Source: Henckelia pumila (Eukaryota > Streptophyta > Magnoliopsida > Lamiales > Gesneriaceae). From it: DNA of 64,000 nucleotides. Positions 18,065 through 29,368 of the stretch are shown here, in pieces. The DNA is taken from contig NC_133120.1 of NCBI RefSeq assembly GCF_033568475.1, positions 90,538,151 through 90,602,150 on the forward strand. The letters are read 5' to 3'. The first letter of the stretch is position 1. Each line of letters starts with the position of its first letter. The position numbers and the translations under genes were made by a program. The notes beneath the pieces were generated by a model that was given only the letters and a program-made list of their open reading frames with translations, was not told where the DNA came from and ran no database searches.

Positions 18065-21000
18065 TCTGACAAAGTCATTATACAATCACCAGAAACCACA
18101 CGATGGATCTGTCAAAACCATTCAGACAAAAACATATAAATCAAATATTATAGTAATAAATCGTCTCGATCTCATTCATTCACTTTGTAAGCTGGTTCTG
18201 CTTAAATAATATTAGGTGATGGCTATTAATTTCACAATCATAAGCAAAATATTTACTTTTAGTCGAATGCCAAGGATTAAACCAATACCTTCCCCCAAAC
18301 AAAAAAATGGGAATATTGCATCCAATCAAATGTCAACGAACTGATATCATAGATTTAAATTAATGGAAACAAGGGAGTGTCCCAGAAATAAACAAAGGCA
18401 GTCAGACAGAGAAAAAATTTGAAAGGGTCGCCTTTAAAGTGTTTAAGACGTGAACCACAGAACGGAAAACTTAAGAACCCATTATTTCGGGAATATTCAG
18501 ATAATGATAGAGTCATTGGCATTGCATGGAATTTATGCAAGGTTTCTCTTTGAGAAAGTTCCACGAGGATTTGTGCAAAGAAGTTCAGAAACTACCGTAA
18601 TCAGAATCACAAAACATTTATAAGCATTTCATTGAAATATATAATAAACACCAGGCCAACTGAGAAGCAGGTAGGAAAGGGTAATTCAAAGCTCTTGTAA
18701 CAAGCATGGAATGTCAGAAGGGCCACAAAATTTGAACTCCAAAATTAATTCCAAATTTTTCGCAAGTTCAAAAACTGGAAAAGCACAACATTTAAGAATC
18801 AATATAGAATTAATAAGTTCAAGGAAGATAATGATCATTTTTTAAATGGTGTTAATTAGTTCAACTTCGGCACTCTACGCAGACAAAGGGATCTCAAAGA
18901 TGGTAATTCATCTACAAAAACAATCAAACAGGCAGAAAGAAGAAGTCAAAAAGACACAGAACAAAGCATGGACAGAGGTAAGAGAGGAGAAAAATCTCCT
19001 CACTCTGTCATTCAGTATTTCTTTAGTAGCTTCGCAAGTAGGAAGTCGAGACACGCCTCAAACCAGAACAAACAACTTAACTTGCTACATTAAGTCCGCA
19101 AATAAAACCAAGAGATAATGGGCCTCTATGTTTTCCCAGAAAAGAGAGCAGCACACATAGAGAGACCAAAGTACAGAGAATGATGATATACCTTCGCAGT
19201 TGCCCAAAACTGAGCAAAATCAGCTACCCGCAGATTGCGGTCATCCACTAAGATGAAGCACAAATAGCAGCAAGAAATGGATCAATTGCCAAATAAACTG
19301 CATCTGTAGTTAGTAAAACTGAAGCAGCGCAAAGGCACTGCATGACCATTTAAGCTATAAGAAGACTATGCCTTTCAACTATTTCTGTGTATAACTATCC
19401 TACAGTGAAAGAAAATACTTTATACGTCCAAATGGAAATTTTCCAAGGGAAGCATCGTGAATGGGTCGACAAACTTGTAGGATGCAAACTGGCATACACC
19501 AAAATGTCAAAGCTACAACCAGCAACATAAGAAACTCCAACATTACTTTTGTTACTTAAACGAGATGAAAGCCAAAAAATGAGAGTAAGTTTAAAATGAA
19601 CCGCACACCATCGCATCTCAAAAAATAAAAAATCATTCCCCACCAATTTGTTTAATGTAGATATAGTAAAAAAAACAGATATTAAAAGCAAAAAAACAAA
19701 GAAATTATCGTTTTGAAAATAACTTCTGCTTTCTCTACAGAAAGGCCATACCAATTACAAAGGAGAAAACCCCTTCATCAAGGGTCTTTTTAAATGCCTT
19801 CAGCATGCTTGACCGGTAAGCCTGATGGACAAACAAAATGTTATAGCGAGAATAATAAAGCAATGAAAACAGTTAAGAAGAGGAAAAGGTACTAAATCTA
19901 TATTCACAGTAAACCTTTCACTAAAATCTCAACAATTCACTAGACGGGCAAATAATTTAACAGGCTACAGGAGCAATTCTAATTGCACGTCTGTGGCTTA
20001 TAAAACTGCATACTCACAGCACAACCCTTTTAAGGTTTAGGCCACATCATTACATATGTAGGTTGCAAGAGAAATAACATAAAATCAAATGCTTCTTCTC
20101 GGTGTCCGCTTCATTGCTAGAAGCTTTCTATCTTTTGCAACTACTTAAGAGAACTGAGCTAATTTCATTTATCGCACAAAAATATAAACAATTAGGATTA
20201 AATCCAAATTCCAATTCATATTTAACCCAAGCAGAAAATTTCAATTTTACACCAACCAAAGGATGTCTAAAAAATTCCTTCCACATTCACTTATTTCAGA
20301 AAGCATGCTCTTCCCGACTGAGGTTACAGCAGAACAGTGACCATTTCAGGTTATCACACAGAACCAACTTCAGGAGATATCCTGGCCCCTTTTGGGTATT
20401 AAATTACCTGATTTTAAATCTTTGCATCATGTAAAAATACATTTACCTGAATTTGATTAAAAATTACCATAAGATCCATTGCTGTTCGACACATTACCTT
20501 GTGGTAGTAATGTAGTATTTTAGTCATAAAATTTCAACGACCTCGATCTCGAAGACAAAAGTTAAGATTGCATTCAGTTAAGGTCGCATGCTCCATTAAT
20601 ATGATTAATATCATAAACTCAAGTGTGTAACTAAATTATCAAATTGATTTTATCACCTCTTCCATCTCGGGTTCGTAACAGTATTCCATGACCTTCTTAG
20701 TTGGTTTTTTCCCGCGAACTGAAGAATTTGACTTTGAACCTTCGCTGTCTTCAACCTATACACAGATAAAAAAATCATTTACATATAATTGACGCATACT
20801 TGTCATAGTTACACATTAAGACATGCAAACACCTTTTCGACTTCAATCATGAAATAATCGTCCATGGAGTGAATCCGTGGAGCACTGCCACCATTTTCAA
20901 CCTCGAGATCACGTAACATCTTTGCCAGGTAGCTCTTGCCACTGCCTGAGTATAATAAATTTCCAAATACTCTTAGCAGATAATATAACAATGATATATA

Positions 21001-23229
21001 GTTTTTGCAATAAAACAAGAGCATTTAGCCCATTTACTATACACTTTTTACGATATGTGGACTCCGTGCAATAACAATAGCTCATAATGCAACCAAGATT
21101 GACACTAATACCAGCCATAACGTGTGCAAAGCCATTAGAAACATCAGAATCACATTCAATGTGTGATTACCAATGTCGTGATATAAACTTTTATGTCTAA
21201 CCTAGCTGTAATTAAGTTATATCATGTTCAGACAACAAGCTAAACTCCAGTTCATGGACAACCCACCACACACACACACAGTAGTTAATTTAGAGGCCTT
21301 TTCTGTGGCAAACAAACATGAATAAAAAAATTGAAAATATATAGATTAAAAAAATCAAAGCATAATTTATATGGTACAGATATTTGCAAGAAAAAGGAGA
21401 ATGAAAATATGAATATAACCAGGAAGCCCTCGCAAAATTATGACGATGTGATCTGGACGGCTACTGCGATGTGGCTTTTTTAAAATGTGTGAGACATCCA
21501 AAGCTACTGACTTCTCTGAGAAGAGATTATGTGATGGAATATCCTCACTTTCTCTCAGATACGTATTGGATGGTGCCATCTGAAAGGCTTGAATTTCCTG
21601 AAAAGCAAAATTATAAAAGCTTCATTAAGATCCACAAATAACTTTCCACCTGTAATGAATCAATAAAGTAGCAACGATAAGATATATATCAATCATAAAC
21701 CTATGAACTTTCTTTGGTCACTTCCAGGACACTGCTGAATAAGCAGCCCATGGCCATGAATTTGAACTTTTTTTAGCAATGTCAGTTTCTTGCAATCTAA
21801 CAACCGAACCACTATTTTCTAATGCCAGCGCACTTAGAATTGACTAAAAATTACTTTGCCTTTTCCAGTCAATTTCAGTGCTGATCATCTAAACATTCCT
21901 CATGCAGAATCTTGGGTTCGTCGTTATCAATTCAGACAATTCTAACATAACCTATATATTATTGCTAAACATTCATCTTTTAGTATCACACAAGGAGACA
22001 GCAGATCAGAACTTTAACTAGTAGCATACCTCAGTGTAATAAACACCTGAATTTGGATTCGCTTTTCTTGAATATTCACTGGCTTCAGAGGAGATACCTT
22101 CAGAAACAACGGGATAAGGTGCCCGCAAAATGGGTGCAGACGCAGCTGGAACTGGAAACAGAAAGCCACCAACGGATGCAGATGATGTGATGCCTGGCTT
22201 CGACAAGTTCAACCCAGGAAGTTCTACTGGGAGTGGTGGCGGCGGCGACGTGGGAAGTGGAGGCTGCCCATTATACCCCTGTGATCGCTTCAACTGGCCC
22301 CTGTTCTCATTTGAACCAGATAAACTATGATACTTAGGCTCCATAGCTTGATGATGAGTTGCACCCGACTGTGAGATGCATTTGCTAAACTCTGGCTGGC
22401 TTTGGGTTGGAAACTCGATTATCTCTTGTGAAGTAGGTAAAGTATTATACATGTGCGTTTGATGAACTCGGCGGGCCTGATCTAGATTTTTATAACCATA
22501 AGCCCTGTCACTGTTATTCTCGCACGCTTGATTCTGCATAAAATTATTCTCAGTTCGTTCATATTGCAATCGCCCTAAATCCGCGACCTCCTTTTGTCTA
22601 TACTCAGGTTCGGCATCAAAATTTCTCTTTCCGTACATATTACTTTCTTTACAGTAACCGCTCTCGTTACCCTGGAAAGGATGGCTAAAATGGTTCATCT
22701 TCTCGAAAGTATAAGCTGAAATTTTCTTTCCCAGATCATTGCTCATGTTTAAATCATGATTCATAGCACCGTGATCGCGTATCAATTTCAATCTCCTCTC
22801 GTCTTCCCCAGGCGGGATCATATAATCGCCGTTCACGTAGTGGCCAGGACCGGAACTGTGGCCGGAATAGTCGATTCTCATTCTCTTGGCACCAATCGTC
22901 TGGGCATCGTCGTAATCCAGCCTAGATTTCAGATTTCCATAAAAACCTTCACCGACATTGGAGTTATTGCTCCATGGCCTTGGGAGAAGTTGCGGTGGTC
23001 GCGCGTAAGGATTCGCAGCGGGGGGGCCTTGGTGGTCGATGAACGGATCATATGGCGGAGGAGGAGGCATAGGAGGTAGGTGATGGTGGAAGAATTGCTC
23101 TGAGTACTGTGACCGCGGTGGTGGCGGTCTGAGATATTGTGGCGGAGGAAGGCAAAATGGGAAGTGGGAATTTGAGCAGATAGGGCAGAGATTACATACC
23201 TGCGGTTTTGAATGCCATGAATGCTCCAT
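13783..23229 (-). CDS. YLPM1: YLP motif-containing protein 1 (YLPM1)-like P-loop NTPase
   Basis: Exons: 22030-23229, 21420-21597, 20833-20945, 20657-20755, 19752-19821, 19192-19247, 16282-16332, 15915-16019, 15756-15800, 15465-15552, 14545-14750, 14156-14239, 13783-13947. All are GT-AG and sum to 2460 nt (819 aa); the 19192 and 14156 ends are uncertain by one base. Exon 1 encodes a 400-residue low-complexity, Pro/Tyr/Asn-rich N-terminus with runs such as MPPPPPYDPF and PPLPTSPPPPLP. Then comes an AAA-type kinase-like core: Walker A GLPGSGKS about 457-464, a Walker-B-like FVIVDDRN, and CAARNVHCFS. The C-terminus is basic (FDKRRQRIGG). Animal YLPM1 is a nuclear protein bound to phosphatase 1; the plant role is not established. 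Intron 6 is unusually long (2.9 kb). Start: first ATG, followed by a long uninterrupted exon. Intact. Confidence 0.85.
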
Positions 23230-23345
23230 AATTGAGCAGCTAATGTGCAGGAGAATTGAACTTTCGAAGATCTAATTAGGGTTTGGAGAAGGAAGGAGGT
23301 GGAGGAGGAGGAGGAGGAGGCCGAATCTAATTTGGTCAGACTACG
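23230..23345 (-). promoter_or_regulatory. 5' leader of the YLPM1-like gene with telo-box and CCT tract
   Basis: On the minus strand this holds AAACCCTAA (23276-23284), a telo-box common just upstream of plant housekeeping and translation genes, preceded by a CCTCCTCC-rich tract. The position right before the ATG supports it as 5' UTR/promoter. Confidence 0.5.
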
Positions 23346-24709
23346 TCCGGATAACGAACAAAAATATCGATTTCTCGACGTATTGTTTCGAAATTTTTTT
23401 TATTTTTATATATTTTTTTGATATATCAAATTTTTTTTCAATATTTATACGGTATCAATATGAATTTTTTTCATACCAAAATTTCGATATCGATATTTAT
23501 ATGAATTTTTTTCATACCAATATTTTAGATACGATATACCAAAAACCCACCCCTAGGCCAGACAGACAATGGCTCAAAAGTCAAGATTCATGTGTCATGC
23601 TCGTCTCACGCACCAATAATTTAACGATTTCAGACATATATTCAACCAATTGTAAGGATACACCAACCCAACACACCTATTTTAGGTGGTGGATGGGTCA
23701 ATCCGCAACCCATCACTAGATAGGGCAGGGCGGGACGGCCCATTTTTTAGGTGAGTTGAGAAATTGCCAACTCAATTCACCAATTTTGTATAGCGGGGCG
23801 GACTAATCCGACGGGCTTAACTCATTTTAACACCTCTAATGTTGAGATCTAAACCATCAAATAAATTATTTGGATACTACCCAAAAGGTAGAATTTCATT
23901 AACCCATTTTTATGTATCTATCTAGATATATTTTGTGTTTGTATATATAGTTTTCCCACAAAGTGTGCAGAGTTTTTACGAGCGAGATGTTTTAGTGTTC
24001 TGTTTTTTAACTTAGAATTATGTTTTAGTGATTGCTCACAATAAATCTACACATTAGGTGCGTGTGATCAAAACTAGTATATATATATTATGTTTTTTTA
24101 TGTTGTATACATGTCACGTTGAGTTTACCATGTTCTTGAGATAGTTATGTCAGTGATTGCTCTGTCATCTATTTGTTAGACAATTGGACACTGGGAGCCG
24201 CTTTTGTCGACTATGGTTGTCACATATATTGGTTGTCGACGATCTCAATCTGGTGTTGAAGTCACCTCTTTATGTGACGGCGCAACATGCAACATATCGT
24301 GGTGCATCCAAACAGAGCATGTTGATCTTGTTTAATCATTGGTATCATGTACACGTGTATCATATAGGCTTGTGTACTCGTAATTTTATATAGGATGATT
24401 TATCGCTCATGTCCTCGATTGTTTCTCTTTTCATTTCACGAGACATGTCTTAGGCTGGATGAACCCGACGGAAGTGGACGTGGAGCTAGTAAGGGTAATG
24501 CTTGCAAGAGTTGTTCTTCCGATTTATTTTGTATCTTAGGTTTAGATACTATGTTTTGTTGTTGGTTGTTTTATTTTTGGTTTTTCATTATCTACTTCAA
24601 TTGGGATTGTTTTTAAATCGATCGGACCGGTCGGTTCGTCTGGTACATACTTTGAAACCGTTTTAGCAGTCAAAACCGATCAGACCGATCAAGAACCAAA
24701 AAAACTAGT
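23346..24709. other. Repeat-rich intergenic segment left of the Copia element
   Basis: 23440-23530 holds near-duplicate pieces (TGAATTTTTTTCATACCAA twice). 23690-23830 is a GC-richer patch (GGGCAGGGCGGGACGGCCC, GGCGGACTAATCCGACGGGC) resembling the ends of the repeat at 39368-39899, so probably a decayed relative. 24150-24600 has short open frames that I do not recognise. Confidence 0.35.
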
Positions 24710-25860
24710 TGTTAGAACCTAATGGGGGGGGGGGGATTTAGGTTCTATTGGCAACTTTAGCAATTTAAAGCGATTATGCAAATACGCAAGCGGAAGACTT
24801 AAAGCAATTAATAATAAGTGCAGTAAATAAATGCGTAATGTAAATAAAGCAGTAAAAGGGATAAGAGATGTTTATGGAAGTTCGACGATAAATCGTCTAC
24901 GTCTCCTCTTCTTGGTTAAGATCGATTAACCAAGGATCCACTAGCACTTCGAACGACTTGGCTTTGATGGCTCCAAGGATAGCCTTACAACTTGACACGA
25001 TCACTGCGCCGATACAACTCAACACTTGGCCTTAAGGGCTCCAAGGATAGCCTCAACAATCACACAACACTTGATTTCACACTCAAGTGTTTACACCAAC
25101 GATTTTCACAACCCCGAATACAACTCGATATATGAATATATTTTGAAAGCTCAAAGGGGCTACAAATTTCTCAACAAATAGCTCAAATAATGCTTAAGAG
25201 GATTGAGAGACTTGAAGATGTTGGGATGCTTGAAATGGTCTCGGAATGCCTCTATTTATAGTTGAAAATTCGGCATCGATCGGAACTTCCGTTCCCAGCA
25301 TCGGAGCTTCCAAAATTTGAATTCTGAGTCACGCGGTTTGTACAGGATCGGAACTTCGGATCTTACTTCGGAGCTTCCGATCGGCGCATTAAATATGTTG
25401 TCGGGCAAAAGTCTTCCGGACAAGATTATCAGGCCGCCGTAGTAGATCGGAACTTCCGATCTATGATCGGTGCTTCCGATCTCGTCACTTCGTAGCTTCC
25501 GTTCTGTTTCCGAACAATATAAAATTCCTTCAAAAAGATCGGAGCTTCCGAACCATGATCGGAACGTCCGATCGTCCCTTAGCTTCCGAAGATCCTTCTG
25601 TTCTGGATCGGAGGTTCCGAACTCCAATCGGAACTTCCGAACTCGTAGTAGTATAAGTCTTTGAAATTTGTTTCTGATCTTGAATAAACTTGTACGAAAT
25701 TGAGCCTTGAAAATTTTAACTCTGTAATAAGCTCATTGTAAACATTAGTAACATTTTAACCTAGATTTGTTAATCATCAAAACATAAACAAAAGGGCCTT
25801 GTTAATGGATTAAAAACATTAATCTCACAATCGAGATTTATATGCGTTTAAGGCGTAACA
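24710..25860 (-). repeat. 3' LTR of the Copia element
   Basis: 1151 bp, TGTTAG...GTAACA, with a G-run near its plus-strand start. Read on the minus strand it carries about ten 17-nt imperfect palindromes of the type GATCGGAACTTCCGATC (25270-25640), then the TATA box TATAAATA (25253-25260). Homologous to 35649-36801. Confidence 0.93.
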
Positions 25861-25874
25861 ATCTCCCCCTTTTT
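25861..25874 (-). other. Polypurine tract
   Basis: On the minus strand AAAAAGGGGGAGAT directly abuts the 3' LTR, the primer site for plus-strand DNA synthesis. It resembles the conserved PPT of Sireviruses. Confidence 0.8.
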
Positions 25875-26160
25875 GATGATCACAAAACTTGGTTAAAAAA
25901 TAGAAAATAACAATAGACAGTAAAAAGCATATAAGTATTTAAATTGCATGTAAAAACTCCCCCTGAAATAAGCAACAAAGTTTTTAACAAATAAATAGTT
26001 TTTACTCAATTTAACTGTTAAACCAATTAATTCTTCCCCTTTTTGTGATAAGCAAAAAGTAATAATAAGTGAATAAAAGAGAATGAATATAAACTATTTA
26101 TTCCAATAGAATTTAAATTTTACATAAGACCAAATACAACTTAAAATGCAAAATAAAAAT

Positions 26161-27387
26161 CTAAGAGTCATCATCGCGAGTCGGCGGAGGATAGCGAGAG
26201 GTGAACTCATCAAATCGGGTCTCCAAAGAAGCAACTCTAGCAGTCAACTCGGAAAAGTGAGTGTGCATGCTCGTCTCCATACGATGAAGTGTCTCGAATA
26301 GACGGTCGCTAGGGAATTGGTTTGCTGGGGTTGCAGGGACCTCAGGAGTTTGGAAAGGAACATCTTCAAGGTTTGCCGCAAAGGCCTCAAAATCGGAAGA
26401 TGATGGAATATCAGAGTTAGGAGGACCAGTCGGAAAACCTTTGATTTGGATAGAGTGGGGAAGAGAGGAATATGGTAAATGAAAGGCAGAAATAGGTGAA
26501 AATCTAGAAAATACTCTTCCTCGATCTTCAACCCATCGAGAGTATACAGGATTCCAGGATAAATCCATCCTGGTGATAGACTGATGGTTAAAGATGTGAC
26601 TTGGTGGGATTTCAATAGAAGGTATCCCCTCAAATTCAACATCGAAACGACTCAAAATCCGGTTGATAAACCGGGCATAAGGAAAAGAAACCTTTTTCAC
26701 CGTCTTTGCCGTGTGATGCATAGTCTGCATAACAAAGCGTCGAAGGTTAAAAGATCGAGATGAAATGATATGAAATAGAATGTATAAATCTAAATATTTG
26801 CAAGTGGAGAGGTCTCCACTGCGAGGAACAATAGAAGTGGTAATGATTTTTTGAATGATTTGAAAATCAGGACAAAGACTCTTGAGGTGGATACGATCAT
26901 CAGCAGCAGTAGCTGGACGACCAAGAATGGTAGAAAGTAACAACTCGCGATCAAAAGTAGGATCATTTTGAGGCCAGTTCTGCGAGAAGTATTCACCGGG
27001 TCCATTCCTGGGAAGATCAAACCAGGAGGACAAATCAGCAGAAGAAAAATGAATATGCCTGCCTTGAACAATCGTGGCAATGGTGATCTCACCATGACCT
27101 AATTCGAGTTCAAGATTGGCATAGAACTCGTGAATGAGAGAAATGTAGATGGAGTCAGGGACAGATGGAAGAAAGAAAGATTCCCATTGTTGAGCCTTGA
27201 TAAGGTCCAACAGAAGGAGATGAGACTGGGCTAAATAGGCAGAATCTAAGATACGACCAGGATGAATAGTACGGTCCTGATAGTCTTCGGGAATGGGCCT
27301 AGAGATGGCAGGCTGGGTCGGATCATGAGATTGGGCTTGGCTTGTGGTGGCTAAGCACGACGGCGTTTGGATGCAATTTAGAGAGGT
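26161..27387 (-). CDS. Extra ORF between pol and 3' LTR (plant-transposon-protein-like)
   Basis: An open frame of 408 codons in the same direction as gag-pol. It is uninterrupted although gag-pol has several lesions. There is no ATG near the 5' end; the frame opens just after a TAA at 27388-27390, so the start codon is either lost, non-AUG or supplied by splicing. The N-terminal part (ESFFLPSVPDSIYISLIHEF, FYANLELE, then SSADLSSWFDLP) resembles the 'putative plant transposon protein' domain found in many plant retroelement ORFs: a reading-frame-level similarity recognised by eye. The C-terminus has a short heptad-like segment (LFETLHRMETSMHTHFSELT) that could form a coiled coil. No signal peptide or membrane segment is seen, so there is no evidence for an envelope role. 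It is preceded by an LTR-like promoter block (27455-27790). Function unknown. Confidence 0.7.
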   Translation of the reverse strand, partial: TSLNCIQTPSCLATTSQAQSHDPTQPAISRPIPEDYQDRTIHPGRILDSAYLAQSHLLLLDLIKAQQWESFFLPSVPDSIYISLIHEFYANLELELGHGEITIATIVQGRHIHFSSADLSSWFDLPRNGPGEYFSQNWPQNDPTFDRELLLSTILGRPATAADDRIHLKSLCPDFQIIQKIITTSIVPRSGDLSTCKYLDLYILFHIISSRSFNLRRFVMQTMHHTAKTVKKVSFPYARFINRILSRFDVEFEGIPSIEIPPSHIFNHQSITRMDLSWNPVYSRWVEDRGRVFSRFSPISAFHLPYSSLPHSIQIKGFPTGPPNSDIPSSSDFEAFAANLEDVPFQTPEVPATPANQFPSDRLFETLHRMETSMHTHFSELTARVASLETRFDEFTSRYPPPTRDDDS

Positions 27388-27454
27388 TTAGATCGGATTA
27401 AAGGGAGAAAATAAGATGATTTTTAGGTGTGAAAAATCGGAATGAGCGATCTGA

Positions 27455-27790
27455 TATTTATAGGGACGAAATCGATCGGACGTTCCGATCGTGCGGTCGA
27501 CTTAGATCAAGACACGTGTCGATCGGAAGCTCCGAACGTTCTTCGGACGTTCCGATCCTGAAGCGGTAATTAATTTTAAGGCGGTGAAAATAATTCAAAA
27601 AGCCGGATAAGATGTGGATCGGAAGTTCCGATTTGTGATCGGAGGTTCCGATCTATATCTTGGAGGGAAAATTACCGCGTAGAATAGGAAATGGCGGGAT
27701 AGGGATCGGAAGTTCCGATCCTCAATCGGTGTTTCCGATCCGGAATCGGTGGTTCCGATTCAGAATCGGTGGTTCCGATCCACCTGAGGT
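27455..27790 (-). promoter_or_regulatory. Internal LTR-like promoter block: palindrome array plus TATA
   Basis: On the minus strand, about nine copies of GATCGGAAGTTCCGATC-type palindromes (27470-27785) are followed by CCGATCGATTTCGTCCC and then TATAAATA (27455-27462), some 70 bases before the extra ORF opens. The LTR has the same order: palindromes, CCGATCGATGCCG, TATAAATA. This resembles a U3 promoter placed inside the element. Transcription from it is inferred, not shown. Confidence 0.55.
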
Positions 27791-27985
27791 AAAATTGCGA
27801 TTTTTGACTCTTTAATTTTAAATTTTGCAAATTAATTCTTAAACAGATAAACCATATAAAAATGTGAGCTTTTTAGTATTGAAAAATACAATTAATTTGT
27901 ATTCTCCAACATTAATTTGCTCGAATTTTTTAATATTAAGCTCCCCCTTAATATGACATTAATTTTAACTTATGTCTACAAGCGA

Positions 27986-28474
27986 TTACAACTCAATCAT
28001 GCCAAGTTCACCACGCAAACGAATAAAAGTATTTTCATCTAGTGGTTTTGTAAAAATATCGGCAATTTGATTTGACGTGTCAACATATTGAAGTTCAACT
28101 TCATTTCGTTCGATGTGGTCACGAATAAAATGATGACGAATGTCAATATGTTTGGTGCGCAAATGTTGAATCGGATTCTTTGTAAGACAAATGGCGCTAG
28201 TGTTGTCACAGAAAATAGGGATTTTTGAAAAAGAGACGCCATAGTCGAGCAATTGATGCTTCATCCAAAGAATTTGCGCACAACAACTACCAGCAGCCAT
28301 ATATTCGGCTTCGGTCGTTGACAATGCAACACAGTTTTGCTTTTTGGAAAACCAAGAAACTAAACAGTTTCCTAAAAAGAAACAGGTTCCACTAATGCTT
28401 TTCCTGTCCACCTTATATCCACCAAAGTCGGCATCACAGTATGCTTTTAAATCAAAGAAAGAATTTTTCGAATA
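27986..28474 (-). pseudogene. Copia pol: RNase H domain
   Basis: Continuation of pol after an in-frame TGA at 28472-28474 where Trp is expected. The Ty1/Copia RNase H landmarks are present: YCDADFGG, STTEAEYMA, FCDNTSAI, and the C-terminal QIADIFTKPL. Ends with a stop after LGMIEL. Confidence 0.88.
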
Positions 28475-29368
28475 TCACAAGCCGAGATTTGGAGTATTTG
28501 AAAGATATCTGAAAATGCGTTTTAAGGCGAACAAATGTGATTCCTTTGGACATGATTGAAATCGTGCACACAAGCAAACACTAAAAATAATGTCCGGTCT
28601 ACTAGCAGTAGCATAAAGTAAGGAGCCAATCATACTACGAAAGGAAGATTGATCTACAGTTTTACCATTTTCATCCTTGTCGAGTCTGATTGCTGTGCTC
28701 ATCGGTGTGGATGATGATTTTGTGTTCTCCATCCCAAACTTCTTTAGAATTTTCTTGATGTATTTTCTTTGGTTCACAAAGAACCCATCCTTGCACTGTT
28801 TGATTTGCAATCCGAGGAAATAGTTAAGTTCCCCCATCATGCTCATCTCAAAGTGTTCCTGCATAAGCTTGGAGAAATCTTGACAAAGAGATTCGTCAGT
28901 AGAACCAAATATTATATCATCAACATAAATTTGCACAATCAAAAGATCATTTTTGACATTCTTGGTGAATAAAGTAATGTCGATCTTTTCTCTTGAAAAA
29001 CCATTTGAAAGCAAGAAAGTAGACAATTTATCATACCAAGCTCTAGGAGCTTGTTTCAATCCATACAAAGCTTTGTTTAATCTATATACATGATCAGGCA
29101 GTAAAGCATCAACAAAGCCATCAGGTTGTTCAATATAAACTTCTTCTTTCAATTCACCATTCAGGAATGCACTCTTAACATCCATTTGAAATAACTTAAA
29201 ATTTATAGAGCAAGCAAAAGCAAGTAGCATGCGAATAGATTCTAGTCTAGCAACAGGCGCATAAGTCTCATCATAACCAATGCCTTCTTCTTGACTATAT
29301 CCTTTAGCTACAAGCCTAGCTTTATTTCTAGTGATAGTGCCATGCTCATCAAGTTTATTCCTAAACAC
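28475..29368 (-). pseudogene. Copia pol: reverse transcriptase domain
   Basis: An open segment with classical Copia RT motifs in order: [45 protein letters not shown] and the catalytic YVDDIIFG, then FLGLQI and [10 protein letters not shown]. It is bounded upstream by TGA replacing a Trp codon after IIGTK and downstream by the TGA at 28472-28474. The domain itself looks intact. Confidence 0.93.

Noticed and set aside
22130..23079. Plus-strand frames opposite YLPM1 exon 1
   Set aside because: Antisense shadows of the proline-rich coding exon.
24605..24709. Gene fragment around the Copia target site
   Set aside because: The ACCGATC/GGACCGGTCGG motifs look like a decayed repeat continuing after the element (37080 onward); no coding signal.
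26161..27387. Envelope protein of an endogenous retrovirus
   Set aside because: Position fits, but there is no signal peptide, transmembrane segment or furin-like site; similarity is to plant transposon proteins instead.
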